From Pseudomonadota bacterium (GTDB lineage Bacteria; BMS3Abin14): a DNA stretch of 9,800 nt. This document shows, piece by piece, positions 1-6,467 of the stretch. Positions within the stretch are counted from its first letter, which is position 1; every line of letters starts with the position of its first letter. Location: positions 1 through 9,800 of the forward strand of contig DAOVVW010000014.1 of the NCBI GenBank assembly GCA_030636965.1, in the 5' to 3' direction. The notes under the pieces were generated by a model, which saw only the letters and a program-made list of their open reading frames with translations, made no database searches and was not told the DNA's origin. Made by a program: the position numbers and the translations under genes.

Positions 1-141
1 AAGATGGTGATGCCTGGTGACAATGTTTCCATGGATATTGAGCTGATCACGCCGATAGCTATGGAAAAGGAGCTTCGCTTTGCTATCCGCGAGGGCGGAC
101 GCACAGTTGGAGCAGGAGTCGTTGCCGAGATCGTTGAGTAG
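1..141 (+). CDS. tuf: Elongation factor Tu, C-terminal fragment
   Basis: EF-Tu is the GTPase that brings aminoacyl-tRNA to the ribosomal A site in the cytoplasm. Only the last 46 codons are in the window, read in frame 1 to a TAG at 139-141. They encode the end of beta-barrel domain III, recognisable from the segments [32 protein letters not shown] and AGVVAEIVE, which closely follow the EF-Tu family ending. The GTPase domain lies upstream of the window. The next gene is rpsJ, 53 bases away, which is the classic junction of the str and S10 clusters. No terminator-like hairpin with a T tract follows, so read-through into rpsJ is likely. The start is off the window, so the gene cannot be judged complete. 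Confidence 0.96.
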   Translation, partial: KMVMPGDNVSMDIELITPIAMEKELRFAIREGGRTVGAGVVAEIVE

Positions 142-194
142 GGACGTCAACTTACTGCGTACTCAATATCGAGGCGTACGGAAGGAAATAGGTA
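142..194 (+). other. Short tuf-rpsJ spacer and rpsJ leader
   Basis: These 53 bases separate the EF-Tu stop from the rpsJ start. They hold a Shine-Dalgarno-like GAAGGA at 181-186, eight bases before the rpsJ ATG. There is no room for a long structured S10 leader of the E. coli type, where L4 regulates the operon, and I see no clear -35/-10 pair or terminator. The hexamer GCGTAC occurs twice as a direct repeat but has no evident function. The simplest reading is a transcribed spacer inside a joined str-S10 unit. Confidence 0.6.
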
Positions 195-506
195 ATGGAT
201 CAACAGAAAATAAGAATCAAGCTAAAGGCGTATGATTACCGCATTCTGGACGCATCGGTAAACGAGATAGTGGAGACAGCAAAGCGGACCGGTGCCAGAG
301 TATGTGGTCCCATTCCCCTTCCCACGCGCCGTAGCATCTATACAGTACTGCGCTCGCCCTTTGTGGACAAAAAATCCAGGGAACAGTTCCAGATCCGTGT
401 TCACAAGAGAATGCTGGACATCGTGGAGCCCACGCCCCAGACGGTAGACGCTCTCATGAAACTGGATCTCTCCGCTGGTGTTGACGTTGAGATCAAACTC
501 TCGTAG
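195..506 (+). CDS. rpsJ: 30S ribosomal protein S10 (NusE)
   Basis: S10 is a component of the 30S head and, as NusE, also joins the NusB-containing transcription antitermination complex. The 103-residue product has the usual family length. The N-terminal strand [14 protein letters not shown], the central [17 protein letters not shown] stretch (about residues 40-56) and the C-terminal [13 protein letters not shown] all match the family. The ATG at 195 is supported by GAAGGA at 181-186. The C-terminus ends as expected for S10, so the gene itself is intact. What follows is unusual: rplD begins only 11 bases after the TAG, where most bacteria have rplC. Confidence 0.98.
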   Translation: MDQQKIRIKLKAYDYRILDASVNEIVETAKRTGARVCGPIPLPTRRSIYTVLRSPFVDKKSREQFQIRVHKRMLDIVEPTPQTVDALMKLDLSAGVDVEIKLS

Positions 507-517
507 GCAGGTGTGCT
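507..517 (+). other. rpsJ-rplD junction where rplC (L3) is expected
   Basis: In the widely conserved S10 operon order, rplC for ribosomal protein L3 (roughly 210 residues) lies between rpsJ and rplD. Here only 11 bases lie between the rpsJ TAG (504-506) and the rplD ATG (518). The flanking proteins S10 and L4 both have complete, family-like ends, so the gap is clean and leaves no L3 remnant. I recognise no L3-like protein in any frame of the window. A weak GGCAGG at 506-511 can serve as the ribosome binding site for rplD. Relocation of rplC, true loss, or an assembly deletion cannot be told apart here. Confidence 0.85.
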
Positions 518-1138
518 ATGCCCAAGGTTGAGATCATAAACAGCAAGAAGGAAGTCGTGGGGAATGTCGATCTGGCCTCCTGGTGGGACGATCCCGTCAA
601 CGACCCTCTTATCCATCAGGCCGCGGTAGCGGCCGGTAGCGGCGCCAGAAGGGGTACAGCAAGCACCAAGGGCCGTTCGGAAGTCAGGGGAGGCGGACGG
701 AAACCTTTTCGGCAGAAGGGGACGGGCAGGGCTCGCCAGGGAACTATCCGATCTCCCATTTTAAGGGGAGGCGGTGTTGTCTTCGGTCCCAAACCCAGGG
801 ACTTTTCCAAGAAGATGAACAAGAAGGCGTCAAGAAAGGCCCTCCGCAATGCTCTTGCTTACAGGATCCAGACAGATTCAATGATAGTCATGGATGAGAT
901 CAAACTCGATGCGCCGAAGACAAGGGAACTCGTGGATTTTATGGACAGGCTGGATGTGGTCAGCGCTCTCCTGATAGTGGAATCGGTTACCGAGGAGCTT
1001 TCCAGAGCCTCATCGAACCTCAGTTGGGTCAAGGTCGTTCCGGTCCAGAGAGTCAACACTTATGATGTCCTGTATTTTGACTCCCTTGTGGTGACCAAAA
1101 GCGCCCTGGAGAGTCTGGAAGGAGCACACGCCCTGTGA
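518..1138 (+). CDS. rplD: 50S ribosomal protein L4
   Basis: L4 binds 23S rRNA early in 50S assembly, and its extended loop lines the peptide exit tunnel. In some bacteria it also represses its own operon. The product is 206 residues, the usual length. The tunnel loop spans about residues 45-95 and contains [29 protein letters not shown] and [13 protein letters not shown], the hallmark of the family. The start at ATG 518 gives the normal N-terminal strand [15 protein letters not shown], with only a weak binding site (GGCAGG, 506-511) before it. The stop overlaps the GTG start of rplW by four bases, which suggests translational coupling. The missing rplC directly upstream is the odd point. Confidence 0.97.
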   Translation: MPKVEIINSKKEVVGNVDLASWWDDPVNDPLIHQAAVAAGSGARRGTASTKGRSEVRGGGRKPFRQKGTGRARQGTIRSPILRGGGVVFGPKPRDFSKKMNKKASRKALRNALAYRIQTDSMIVMDEIKLDAPKTRELVDFMDRLDVVSALLIVESVTEELSRASSNLSWVKVVPVQRVNTYDVLYFDSLVVTKSALESLEGAHAL

Positions 1139-1425
1139 GAACCTACAACCAGATTATTTTAAAGCCCCTCATCACGGAAAAAAGTGCCGTCATGAAGGAA
1201 TACCTGAACAAGGTGGTTTTTGAAGTGGTTCCGGACGCGAACAAGATCGAGATCAAGAAAGCCGTTGAGGATGCCTTCGGTGTAACCGTTGAGGCGGTAA
1301 ATGTCATCAATATGAAAGGCAAGGTAAAACGCCTCGGCCGACACCTCGGCAAGCGCAGGGACTGGAAAAAGGCTATCGTCACCCTCTCTGAGGACAGCTC
1401 CATTGAGTTCTTCGAGGGTGTTTAA
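1135..1425 (+). CDS. rplW: 50S ribosomal protein L23
   Basis: L23 sits at the mouth of the peptide exit tunnel and forms a docking site for trigger factor and signal recognition particle. The 96-residue product has the family opening IILKPLITEKS (residues 7-17), a helix-strand core with VFEVVPDANKIEIKKAVEDAF, and the basic loop KVKRLGRHLGKRRDWKKAIV. The start is GTG at 1135, inside the stop of rplD (shared GTGA), with AAGGAG at 1119-1124 ten bases upstream. The overlap and the site inside rplD point to coupled translation. The gene looks complete and ends with TAA, 14 bases before rplB. Confidence 0.97.
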   Translation: MRTYNQIILKPLITEKSAVMKEYLNKVVFEVVPDANKIEIKKAVEDAFGVTVEAVNVINMKGKVKRLGRHLGKRRDWKKAIVTLSEDSSIEFFEGV

Positions 1426-1439
1426 TCCGGGAGTAGAAG

Positions 1440-2264
1440 ATGGGTATCAAGAAGCTTAAACCGACATCACCTGGCAGACGGTTCATGACTGTCTCCGATT
1501 TTGCCGAGGTTACAAAATCCAGGCCCGAAAAGAGCCTTTTAGCTCCCCTCAAGAAAACCGGGGGCAGGAACAACGCCGGCAGAATAACCGCCTGGCAGAG
1601 GGGCGGCGGCCACAAGAGGCGATACAGGATCATCGATTTCAAGAGAAATAAGGACGGTATCCCCTGCAGGGTCGCAGCAATAGAATACGATCCTAACCGG
1701 TCCGCCTACATCGCTCTTCTATTCTACGCAGACGGCGAAAAGCGGTATATTCTGGCACCCCAGAATCTTACAGTCGGCGATGAGCTTATGTCGGGAGAGA
1801 AAGCCGACATCCGGGTTGGCAATACCAAAAAGCTCAGGAATATCCCAACGGGAACGCATATCCACAACATCGAGCTGAAAGAGGGAAAGGGTGGGCAGAT
1901 GGTGCGCAGCGCCGGCAGCTACGCTACCCTGATGGCAAAGGAAGGCAAATACGCCCACATCCGGCTGCCCTCCGGCGAGATTCGGCTTGTCAGACAGGAA
2001 TGCAGGGCCACTGTGGGCGAGGTGTCAAATCCCCATCACGAGATCATCAACATCGGTAAGGCCGGACGTTCCAGATGGCTGGGGAAGCGTCCCAACGTGA
2101 GGGGCGTGGCGAAGAATCCCGTGGATCATCCCATGGGCGGAGGTGAAGGGAAAAGCTCCGGCGGCCGCCACCCATGCACTCCCTGGGGTAAACCCACAAA
2201 GGGATTCAAGACGCGGAAAAAGAACAAGAGCTCTGACCGCTATATCATTAAGCGGCGGTCCTAG
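1440..2264 (+). CDS. rplB: 50S ribosomal protein L2
   Basis: L2 is among the most conserved 50S proteins. It lies near the peptidyl transferase centre and the subunit interface and is needed for subunit joining. The product is 274 residues, the normal bacterial length. Visible family segments include [19 protein letters not shown] (about residues 42-60), [16 protein letters not shown], and the C-terminal [17 protein letters not shown] followed by a basic tail. His230, in VDHP, corresponds to the conserved His known as His229 in E. coli numbering. The ATG at 1440 follows GGGAG (1429-1433) at six bases. It lies 14 bases from rplW and 14 from rpsS, consistent with one operon. Confidence 0.98.
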   Translation: MGIKKLKPTSPGRRFMTVSDFAEVTKSRPEKSLLAPLKKTGGRNNAGRITAWQRGGGHKRRYRIIDFKRNKDGIPCRVAAIEYDPNRSAYIALLFYADGEKRYILAPQNLTVGDELMSGEKADIRVGNTKKLRNIPTGTHIHNIELKEGKGGQMVRSAGSYATLMAKEGKYAHIRLPSGEIRLVRQECRATVGEVSNPHHEIINIGKAGRSRWLGKRPNVRGVAKNPVDHPMGGGEGKSSGGRHPCTPWGKPTKGFKTRKKNKSSDRYIIKRRS

Positions 2265-2278
2265 ACAGGGAGAGATAA

Positions 2279-2560
2279 ATGGCCAGGTCCATTAAAAAGG
2301 GTCCCTTTGTAGACGATCACCTGCTTAAGAAGCTCCAGATCATGGAGGAGAGCGGGGAGAAAAAAGTGATCAAGACATGGTCCAGAAGGTCCATGATCAT
2401 ACCTGAAATGGTGGGGTACACTTTTGCTGTACACAACGGCATAAAATTCGTGCCCGTATTCGTATCCGAGGATATGGTGGGCCACAGGCTTGGGGAGTTT
2501 TCTCCCACCAGGACCTATCGGGGCCACACAACCAGGTCAGACAAAAGAGCCAAGAGCTAG
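2279..2560 (+). CDS. rpsS: 30S ribosomal protein S19
   Basis: S19 pairs with S13 in the 30S head near the A-site tRNA. The 93-residue product shows the family features in order: [17 protein letters not shown] at the N-terminus, [16 protein letters not shown] (about residues 32-47), [14 protein letters not shown], and the C-terminal signature [16 protein letters not shown] followed by a short basic tail. The ATG at 2279 has AGGGAG (2267-2272) at six bases. Length and ends are normal. It sits between rplB and rplV exactly as in the standard S10 operon. Confidence 0.98.
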   Translation: MARSIKKGPFVDDHLLKKLQIMEESGEKKVIKTWSRRSMIIPEMVGYTFAVHNGIKFVPVFVSEDMVGHRLGEFSPTRTYRGHTTRSDKRAKS

Positions 2561-2572
2561 GGATAACAGTTG

Positions 2573-2905
2573 ATGGAAACGTTAGCAAAAGCAAAGTACG
2601 TGCGGATAGCGCCCAGAAAAGTCCGCCTTGTAATGGATATGGTCCGTGGAAAAAGCGTGACCGAGGCTCTCCATATACTCGGTCTCGTAAGGAAGGCGGC
2701 TTCACCGGCAATAGCCAAGGTCATCAGGTCTGCCGTTGCCAATGCGGAACATAATGAGGAAATGGACGTGGACAATCTCGTCATCAAGTCGGCCTATGTG
2801 GACGAGGGTCCCACGATGAGGAGGTTTATGCCCAGGGCGATGGGTAGGGCAACTATCATACGCAAGAGAACAAGCCACATAACAGTGGTGGTTGCACAGA
2901 AGTAA
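2573..2905 (+). CDS. rplV: 50S ribosomal protein L22
   Basis: L22 binds all domains of 23S rRNA, and its beta hairpin reaches into the exit tunnel beside L4. With the ATG at 2573 the protein is 110 residues, the usual size. The core [19 protein letters not shown] and the hairpin region [17 protein letters not shown], followed by [11 protein letters not shown], identify it. A TTG at 2570 directly before the ATG is an alternative start that adds one residue. AGGGA at 2559-2563 is nine bases from the ATG and six from the TTG, so the choice is not settled. By hand count, 8 of 12 Arg codons are AGG or AGA and 5 of 8 Ile codons are ATA. Confidence 0.97.
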   Translation: METLAKAKYVRIAPRKVRLVMDMVRGKSVTEALHILGLVRKAASPAIAKVIRSAVANAEHNEEMDVDNLVIKSAYVDEGPTMRRFMPRAMGRATIIRKRTSHITVVVAQK

Positions 2906-2910
2906 GGAGG
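2904..2910 (+). promoter_or_regulatory. Strong ribosome binding site for rpsC
   Basis: AAGGAGG overlaps the rplV stop codon and lies six bases before the TTG at 2917. It is a near-perfect anti-16S match. It decides the start: the TTG gives the family N-terminus [12 protein letters not shown], and no ATG or GTG nearby would. Confidence 0.85.
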
Positions 2911-2916
2911 GTTATT

Positions 2917-3573
2917 TTGGGACAGAAAGTTCATCCAAAGGGATTCCGGTTGGGGATCATCAAGGACTGGGATTCACGGTGGTATGCAGAAAAGGATTAC
3001 GCGCGTCTCCTGCACGAGGACATCAGGATCAGGAGTTTCATCAAGGAGAAGCTGTTCCACGCCGGGATCTCGGATATCATTATTGAGAGAACGGCAAAGC
3101 GCGCGCGAATAAATATCCATGCTGCGAGACCGGGGATAATTATCGGAAAAAAGGGATCTGAAGTTGAGCTGCTTCGCCGGGAGATCCAGAAGATAACCGA
3201 CAAGGATATTTTCGTGAACATCATCGAGATCAGAAAACCGGAAATAGAAGCCCAACTCGTGGCGGAGAACATTGCCAGTCAGCTCCTCAGGCGTGTGGCT
3301 TTCAGGCGGGCTCTGAAAAGGAGCGTCGCATCGGCTCTCAGGTTTGGCGCCGAGGGGATCAAGGTCATGTGTTCCGGAAGGCTCAATGGCGCGGAGATGT
3401 CACGGCGGTATTGGTACCGGGAAGGCAGGGTTCCCCTCCAGACATTGAGGGCGGACATAGACTACGGTTTTGCCGAGGCTAAGACTACATACGGTGTTAT
3501 CGGTGTCAAGGTGTGGATCTTCAAGGGCGAAGTCCTGTCGGAAAAGGAAGAGGCCAGACGGGAGGCTCTGTAA
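2917..3573 (+). CDS. rpsC: 30S ribosomal protein S3
   Basis: S3 forms part of the mRNA entry channel on the 30S subunit and contributes to the ribosomal helicase activity. The product is 218 residues. Domains in order: an N-terminal family segment [13 protein letters not shown]; a type-II KH RNA-binding domain with the GKKG loop at residues 77-80; and a C-terminal domain with [15 protein letters not shown] at 170-184. Arg130, Arg131 and Lys134 in FRRALKR match the E. coli helicase residues Arg131, Arg132 and Lys135. The stretch before GRVPL reads SRRYWYREG where E. coli has ARTEWYREG, a mild local difference. The start is TTG. There is no long C-terminal tail of the E. coli kind. Confidence 0.97.
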   Translation: MGQKVHPKGFRLGIIKDWDSRWYAEKDYARLLHEDIRIRSFIKEKLFHAGISDIIIERTAKRARINIHAARPGIIIGKKGSEVELLRREIQKITDKDIFVNIIEIRKPEIEAQLVAENIASQLLRRVAFRRALKRSVASALRFGAEGIKVMCSGRLNGAEMSRRYWYREGRVPLQTLRADIDYGFAEAKTTYGVIGVKVWIFKGEVLSEKEEARREAL

Positions 3574-3627
3574 GCAGAAAACGGCCCGACTGGATCACCC
3601 GGACGGAGCCGGATCGGAGATAGCGAT

Positions 3628-4044
3628 ATGTTGATGCCCAAAAAAGTGAAATTCAGAAAACAGAGCCGGGGACGGATGAAGGGTGCCGCCAGAAGGGGCA
3701 ACACCTTGAATTTCGGCGATTACGGTATACAGGCCATGGCTCCTGGATGGATAACTCAGCGGCAGATCGAGGCTGCCCGTATTGCTCTTACCAGACATGT
3801 AAAACGAGGTGGTAAGGTGTGGATCAGGATCTTCCCGGACAAGCCAGTTACACAAAGACCGGCGGAGACCAGGATGGGAAAAGGCAAAGGCTCCCCCGAA
3901 AGCTGGGTGGCGGTTGTAAAGCCTGGCAGGATCCTCTACGAACTTGAGGGTGTGCCTGAGGATGTGGCAAGGGAGGCTCTGCGCCTTGCCATCCACAAGC
4001 TTCCCATCAAGGCACGGATCTTGATGAGGGGAGACAGGCGATGA
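3628..4044 (+). CDS. rplP: 50S ribosomal protein L16
   Basis: L16 is a late-assembling 50S protein near the A site that helps position tRNA. The 138-residue product opens with the typical [19 protein letters not shown], then shows [16 protein letters not shown] (about residues 28-43), [16 protein letters not shown], and the loop [16 protein letters not shown]. Arg82 in TRMGKGKG is equivalent to E. coli Arg81, a known hydroxylation site in some bacteria. The start at ATG 3628 has GGAG (3616-3619) at eight bases. An internal ATG at 3634 is less likely because family members begin with MLMPK. The 54-base gap before it is one of the longer ones. The stop overlaps rpmC by four bases (ATGA). Confidence 0.98.
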   Translation: MLMPKKVKFRKQSRGRMKGAARRGNTLNFGDYGIQAMAPGWITQRQIEAARIALTRHVKRGGKVWIRIFPDKPVTQRPAETRMGKGKGSPESWVAVVKPGRILYELEGVPEDVAREALRLAIHKLPIKARILMRGDRR

Positions 4045-4247
4045 AGCCGTCCGAGCTCAGGGAGATGAACCTTGACGAGCTGCACCAGAAGGAAAAAGAT
4101 CTTTCTGCGGAGGTTTTCAATCTCCGTTTTCAGCTTGCTACCAACCAGCTAGAGAACTCCATGAGTCTTCCCCATGCAAGGAAAGACCTTGCCAGAGTCA
4201 AAACTATAATTGCCGAGAGGGTGCGGACAGTGAAAGAGGAAGCATAA
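4041..4247 (+). CDS. rpmC: 50S ribosomal protein L29
   Basis: L29 is a small, mostly helical protein next to L23 at the tunnel exit, where it helps form the platform for nascent-chain factors. The product is 68 residues, normal for the family. The pattern [20 protein letters not shown] followed by [14 protein letters not shown] and [15 protein letters not shown] is typical. The ATG at 4041 lies inside the rplP stop (ATGA), and GAGGGGAG at 4026-4033 precedes it by seven bases. The TAA stop shares its last base with the rpsQ ATG. Both overlaps suggest translational coupling of L16, L29 and S17. Confidence 0.97.
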   Translation: MKPSELREMNLDELHQKEKDLSAEVFNLRFQLATNQLENSMSLPHARKDLARVKTIIAERVRTVKEEA

Positions 4248-4519
4248 TGGCTGAAGGGAAAAGCGGATTGCAGAGGAAAGTTATCACCGGAAGGGTGGTA
4301 AGCAACAAAATGGACAAGACCGCCGTTGTGCAGTCTACAAGAAAATTCGCCCATCCGGTCTACAAGAAGTACGTGAGCAGACGGGTAAAGTACATGGTTC
4401 ATGACGAGAAGAATGAGCTAGCCGTGGGTGATACGGTAAGGATCATGGAAACCCGGCCTCTTTCGAAGAGCAAGCGATGGCGGCTTCTGGATATCGTTGA
4501 GAAGGCTCCACTGGATTAG
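4247..4519 (+). CDS. rpsQ: 30S ribosomal protein S17
   Basis: S17 is a primary 16S rRNA-binding protein of the OB-fold class, needed early in 30S assembly. The 90-residue product shows the family core [19 protein letters not shown] (about residues 10-28), a central [19 protein letters not shown], and [18 protein letters not shown]. Its start shares a base with the rpmC stop (TAATG), and GAGGA at 4236-4240 lies six bases upstream. It has a normal length and intact ends. A 26-base gap follows before rplN, the point where the S10 and spc operons separate in E. coli. No terminator or obvious promoter is visible in that gap. Confidence 0.97.
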   Translation: MAEGKSGLQRKVITGRVVSNKMDKTAVVQSTRKFAHPVYKKYVSRRVKYMVHDEKNELAVGDTVRIMETRPLSKSKRWRLLDIVEKAPLD

Positions 4520-4545
4520 CCGGCGAGCTTTATAGGGAGTTTTAA

Positions 4546-4914
4546 ATGATCAAGGTTGAGACAATTCTCGACGTCGCTGATAACAGCGGAGCCAAAAAGG
4601 TCCTGTGCTTCAGGATACTGGGCGGTTCCGGGCGAAAGTCAGCCAGCGTCGGGGACATAATAGTCGTATCGATCAAGGAGGCTGTTCCGGAGTCGAAAGT
4701 GCGGAAGGGTGAGGTCCACAGGGCCGTCATAGTCAGAACCAAGAAGGAAGTGAGGCGTACTGACGGGTCCTATATACGGTTTGACAATAACGCTGCGGTA
4801 ATAATCAACGAACACCGGGAGCCGGTGGGAACCAGGATCTTCGGTCCCATTGCCCGTGAACTGCGGGGCAAGAACTTCATGAAGATCGTCTCTCTCGCCC
4901 CCGAAGTACTGTGA
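4546..4914 (+). CDS. rplN: 50S ribosomal protein L14
   Basis: L14 lies at the subunit interface, where it contacts 16S rRNA and L19 and is the docking site for the silencing factor RsfS. The product is 122 residues, exactly the usual length. Diagnostic segments are [20 protein letters not shown] (about residues 8-27), [40 protein letters not shown] and FGPIARELR near the C-terminus. The ATG at 4546 has AGGGAG (4534-4539) at six bases, a good site. It is the first gene of the spc-type half of the cluster, and rplX follows after ten bases. Confidence 0.98.
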   Translation: MIKVETILDVADNSGAKKVLCFRILGGSGRKSASVGDIIVVSIKEAVPESKVRKGEVHRAVIVRTKKEVRRTDGSYIRFDNNAAVIINEHREPVGTRIFGPIARELRGKNFMKIVSLAPEVL

Positions 4915-4924
4915 GGTCCTCAAA

Positions 4925-5245
4925 ATGTCTCGAACAGGTATAAAAAAGGATGATTTCATTGTTGTCACCTCGGGTAAGGAGAGGGGCAAGAAGGGGAAGA
5001 TCCTGAAGGTTTTGCTGGATAAGAACCGGGTAATAGTGGAAAAAGTCAATTTCGTAAAGAAGCACTCAAGACCCCAAAGCGAGTCGAAGCAGGGCGGGAT
5101 CATTGAGAAAGAAGGCTCCGTACACCTGTCCAACGTCATGCTCTTTTGCGGAAAGTGCGGTAAGGGTGTCAGGACCCGGAACAAGCATCTGGAGGACGGA
5201 AGCAAGGTAAGGCTCTGTGCGGGATGCGGAGAGTCCTTCGATTGA
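4925..5245 (+). CDS. rplX: 50S ribosomal protein L24 with C-terminal zinc ribbon
   Basis: L24 is an assembly-initiating protein that binds the 5' end of 23S rRNA. The 106-residue product has the N-terminal KOW-type barrel ([20 protein letters not shown], residues 9-28) and then [13 protein letters not shown]. The C-terminal part carries two CxxC pairs, Cys75/Cys78 and Cys98/Cys101, arranged like a zinc ribbon. Many L24 proteins have this form, while the E. coli type lacks these cysteines. The ATG at 4925 follows GAGG in the rplN stop region (4913-4916) at eight bases. Zinc binding is inferred from the cysteine spacing, not shown. Confidence 0.97.
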   Translation: MSRTGIKKDDFIVVTSGKERGKKGKILKVLLDKNRVIVEKVNFVKKHSRPQSESKQGGIIEKEGSVHLSNVMLFCGKCGKGVRTRNKHLEDGSKVRLCAGCGESFD

Positions 5246-5247
5246 TC

Positions 5248-5253
5248 GGGAGA
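5248..5253 (+). promoter_or_regulatory. Ribosome binding site setting the rplE start
   Basis: GGGAGA ends six bases before the ATG at 5260. An ATG at 5254 would have no spacing, and one at 5224 lies inside rplX and adds residues unlike the L5 family. The site therefore favours 5260, which gives a full-frame length of 179 residues. Confidence 0.7.
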
Positions 5254-5259
5254 ATGCGA

Positions 5260-5799
5260 ATGAATACCCTTCAGAATAAATATCGTGAGGAAGTAGTGCC
5301 TGCGATGATAAAGACCTTTAGCTACAACAACGTTATGCAGGTTCCGAGACTTGAGAAGATCGTCCTGAATATGGGGCTTGGCGATGCGCTGGAAAGCGCC
5401 AAGGTCCTGGATACATCCATGGAGGAATTGGCTGTGATCACCGGTCAGAGGCCGGTACTCACGAGGGCGCGGAAATCCATAGCCAATTTCAAGCTTCGTG
5501 AAGGCAATCCCATTGGATGCATGGTCTCCCTGAGAAAGGGCAGGATGTACGAATTCCTCAACAGACTGATGAATATTGCCCTGCCGAGGATGAGAGACTT
5601 TAAAGGCGCTTCTCCGAAAGCTTTCAACGACAGAGAAAATATAACGATGGGCATAAGAGAGCAGCGTATTTTCCCGTAGATCGACTACGATAACGTTGAG
5701 CAGATCAGGGGGATGAACATAACTATTGTGACGAGCGCCAAAACCGACGAAGAGGCCAGAGAACTTCTTAAACTCATGGGTATGCCCTTCAGGAACTAG
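5260..5799 (+). CDS. rplE: 50S ribosomal protein L5, interrupted by an in-frame TAG
   Basis: L5 belongs to the central protuberance of the 50S subunit, where it binds 5S rRNA and contacts P-site tRNA and S13. The frame gives 179 codons from ATG 5260 to TAG 5797-5799, the usual L5 length. The N-terminal part shows [20 protein letters not shown] and later [20 protein letters not shown], both clear L5. Codon 140 (5677-5679) is TAG, directly after REQRIFP; the family usually has Glu there, as in FPEIDYD. The frame then continues with [17 protein letters not shown] and ends [11 protein letters not shown] as in normal L5. One base change from GAG to TAG explains it. Either L5 loses 39 C-terminal residues, or the base is a sequencing or assembly error. 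Confidence 0.93.
5677..5679 (+). other. Premature in-frame TAG in rplE (codon 140)
   Basis: The TAG falls in an otherwise uninterrupted L5 frame, where Glu (GAG or GAA) is expected from the conserved FPEIDYD motif. Downstream codons keep L5 sequence and length, so this is a point change and not a frameshift. TAG ends many other genes in the window, which speaks against a reassigned codon. Confidence 0.9.
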
Positions 5800-5810
5800 A
5801 GGTAGGAGAA

Positions 5811-5996
5811 ATGGCAAAGAAAGCCCTGATAAACAAGGCTAAAAAAGAACCGAAGTTCAAAGTGAGAAAGTACAATCGCTGCCCGCTGTGCGGGAGATCC
5901 AGGGCATATCTGAGACGGTTCGGTATGTGCCGCATCTGTTTCCGCACCCGCGCCTTGAGAGGCGAGATCCCGGGTGTGGTTAAGGCAAGCTGGTAG
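5811..5996 (+). CDS. rpsZ: 30S ribosomal protein S14, zinc-binding short form
   Basis: S14 is a late-assembling 30S head protein near S10 and S19. This is the short, 61-residue type with four zinc-ligand cysteines, Cys24, Cys27, Cys40 and Cys43, in two CxxC pairs (CPLC and CRIC), rather than the roughly 100-residue zinc-free type of E. coli. The C-terminus [15 protein letters not shown] is typical. The ATG at 5811 is preceded by AGAGG at 5798-5802, eight bases upstream, and by a closer AGGAG. It lies 11 bases after the distal rplE stop, so the operon continues normally past the interrupted gene. It is also often annotated rpsN. Confidence 0.98.
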   Translation: MAKKALINKAKKEPKFKVRKYNRCPLCGRSRAYLRRFGMCRICFRTRALRGEIPGVVKASW

Positions 5997-6008
5997 GAGG
6001 AAACTGTT

Positions 6009-6407
6009 ATGGCAATGACCGACCCCATCGCTGATATGCTCACAAGGATCCGTAATGCGCTCATGCGCGAGAAGGAAAAAGTCGATGTTCCCATGTCCTT
6101 CATGAAAGAGGGGATAGCCAGGATCCTGAAGGATGAGGGCTATATAAAGGATTACAGGGTATTAAAAGACAACAAGCAGGGTGTTTTGAGGATCACCCTC
6201 AAATATGCTGATCCCGATACGCCGGCGATCGCTCATCTGGAGAGGATAAGCAAACCGGGACGGCGAGTATATGTGGGTACGAAGGATATCCCGAAAGTCC
6301 TGAACGGACTTGGAATAGCTATCCTTTCGACATCCAAGGGAGTCATTACCAACAGGGATTCACGAAGGATGAATGTGGGAGGCGAGGTCCTCTGCTACAT
6401 CTGGTAG
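6009..6407 (+). CDS. rpsH: 30S ribosomal protein S8
   Basis: S8 is a primary binder of 16S rRNA helix 21. In E. coli it also represses the spc operon by binding mRNA near the rplE start. The product is 132 residues, normal. It opens MAMTDPIADMLTRIRNA, and the C-terminal signature ILSTSKGVITNRDSRRMNVG followed by GEVLC is clear. The start at ATG 6009 has AGGAGG at 5995-6000, eight bases upstream and overlapping the rpsZ stop; the ATG at 6015 is less well placed. I could not recognise an S8-binding mRNA fold at the rplX-rplE junction by eye, so autoregulation here is open. Confidence 0.98.
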   Translation: MAMTDPIADMLTRIRNALMREKEKVDVPMSFMKEGIARILKDEGYIKDYRVLKDNKQGVLRITLKYADPDTPAIAHLERISKPGRRVYVGTKDIPKVLNGLGIAILSTSKGVITNRDSRRMNVGGEVLCYIW

Positions 6408-6467
6408 TCCGGCCACGGTGTTCTCAGGACGGGAGAGGTTCTCGAATCCGTTTATGGAGTTAATGCG
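6408..6467 (+). other. rpsH-rplF spacer
   Basis: At 60 bases this is the longest gap between genes in the window. It contains GGAG at 6456-6459, eight bases before the rplF ATG, and a very short possible hairpin (GAGA, loop GGT, TCTC). There is no T tract to mark a terminator and no convincing promoter. I see nothing else in it. Confidence 0.5.

Noticed and set aside
142..194. A terminator or strong promoter between tuf and rpsJ
   Set aside because: No GC-rich hairpin with a T tract and no convincing -35/-10 pair is seen in these 53 bases.
5677..5679. The rplE TAG as a pyrrolysine or reassigned sense codon
   Set aside because: Glu is expected at this position, TAG ends many other genes here, and nothing in L5 biology calls for pyrrolysine. 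A point change or error is simpler.
4639..5817. A 392-codon open frame on the - strand across rplN to rpsZ
   Set aside because: It lies fully antisense to four conserved ribosomal protein genes, resembles no family I recognise, and is best explained by the codon bias of the + strand genes.
6408..6467. A regulatory hairpin in the rpsH-rplF gap
   Set aside because: The only inverted repeat I see is a four-base stem with a three-base loop, too short to trust.
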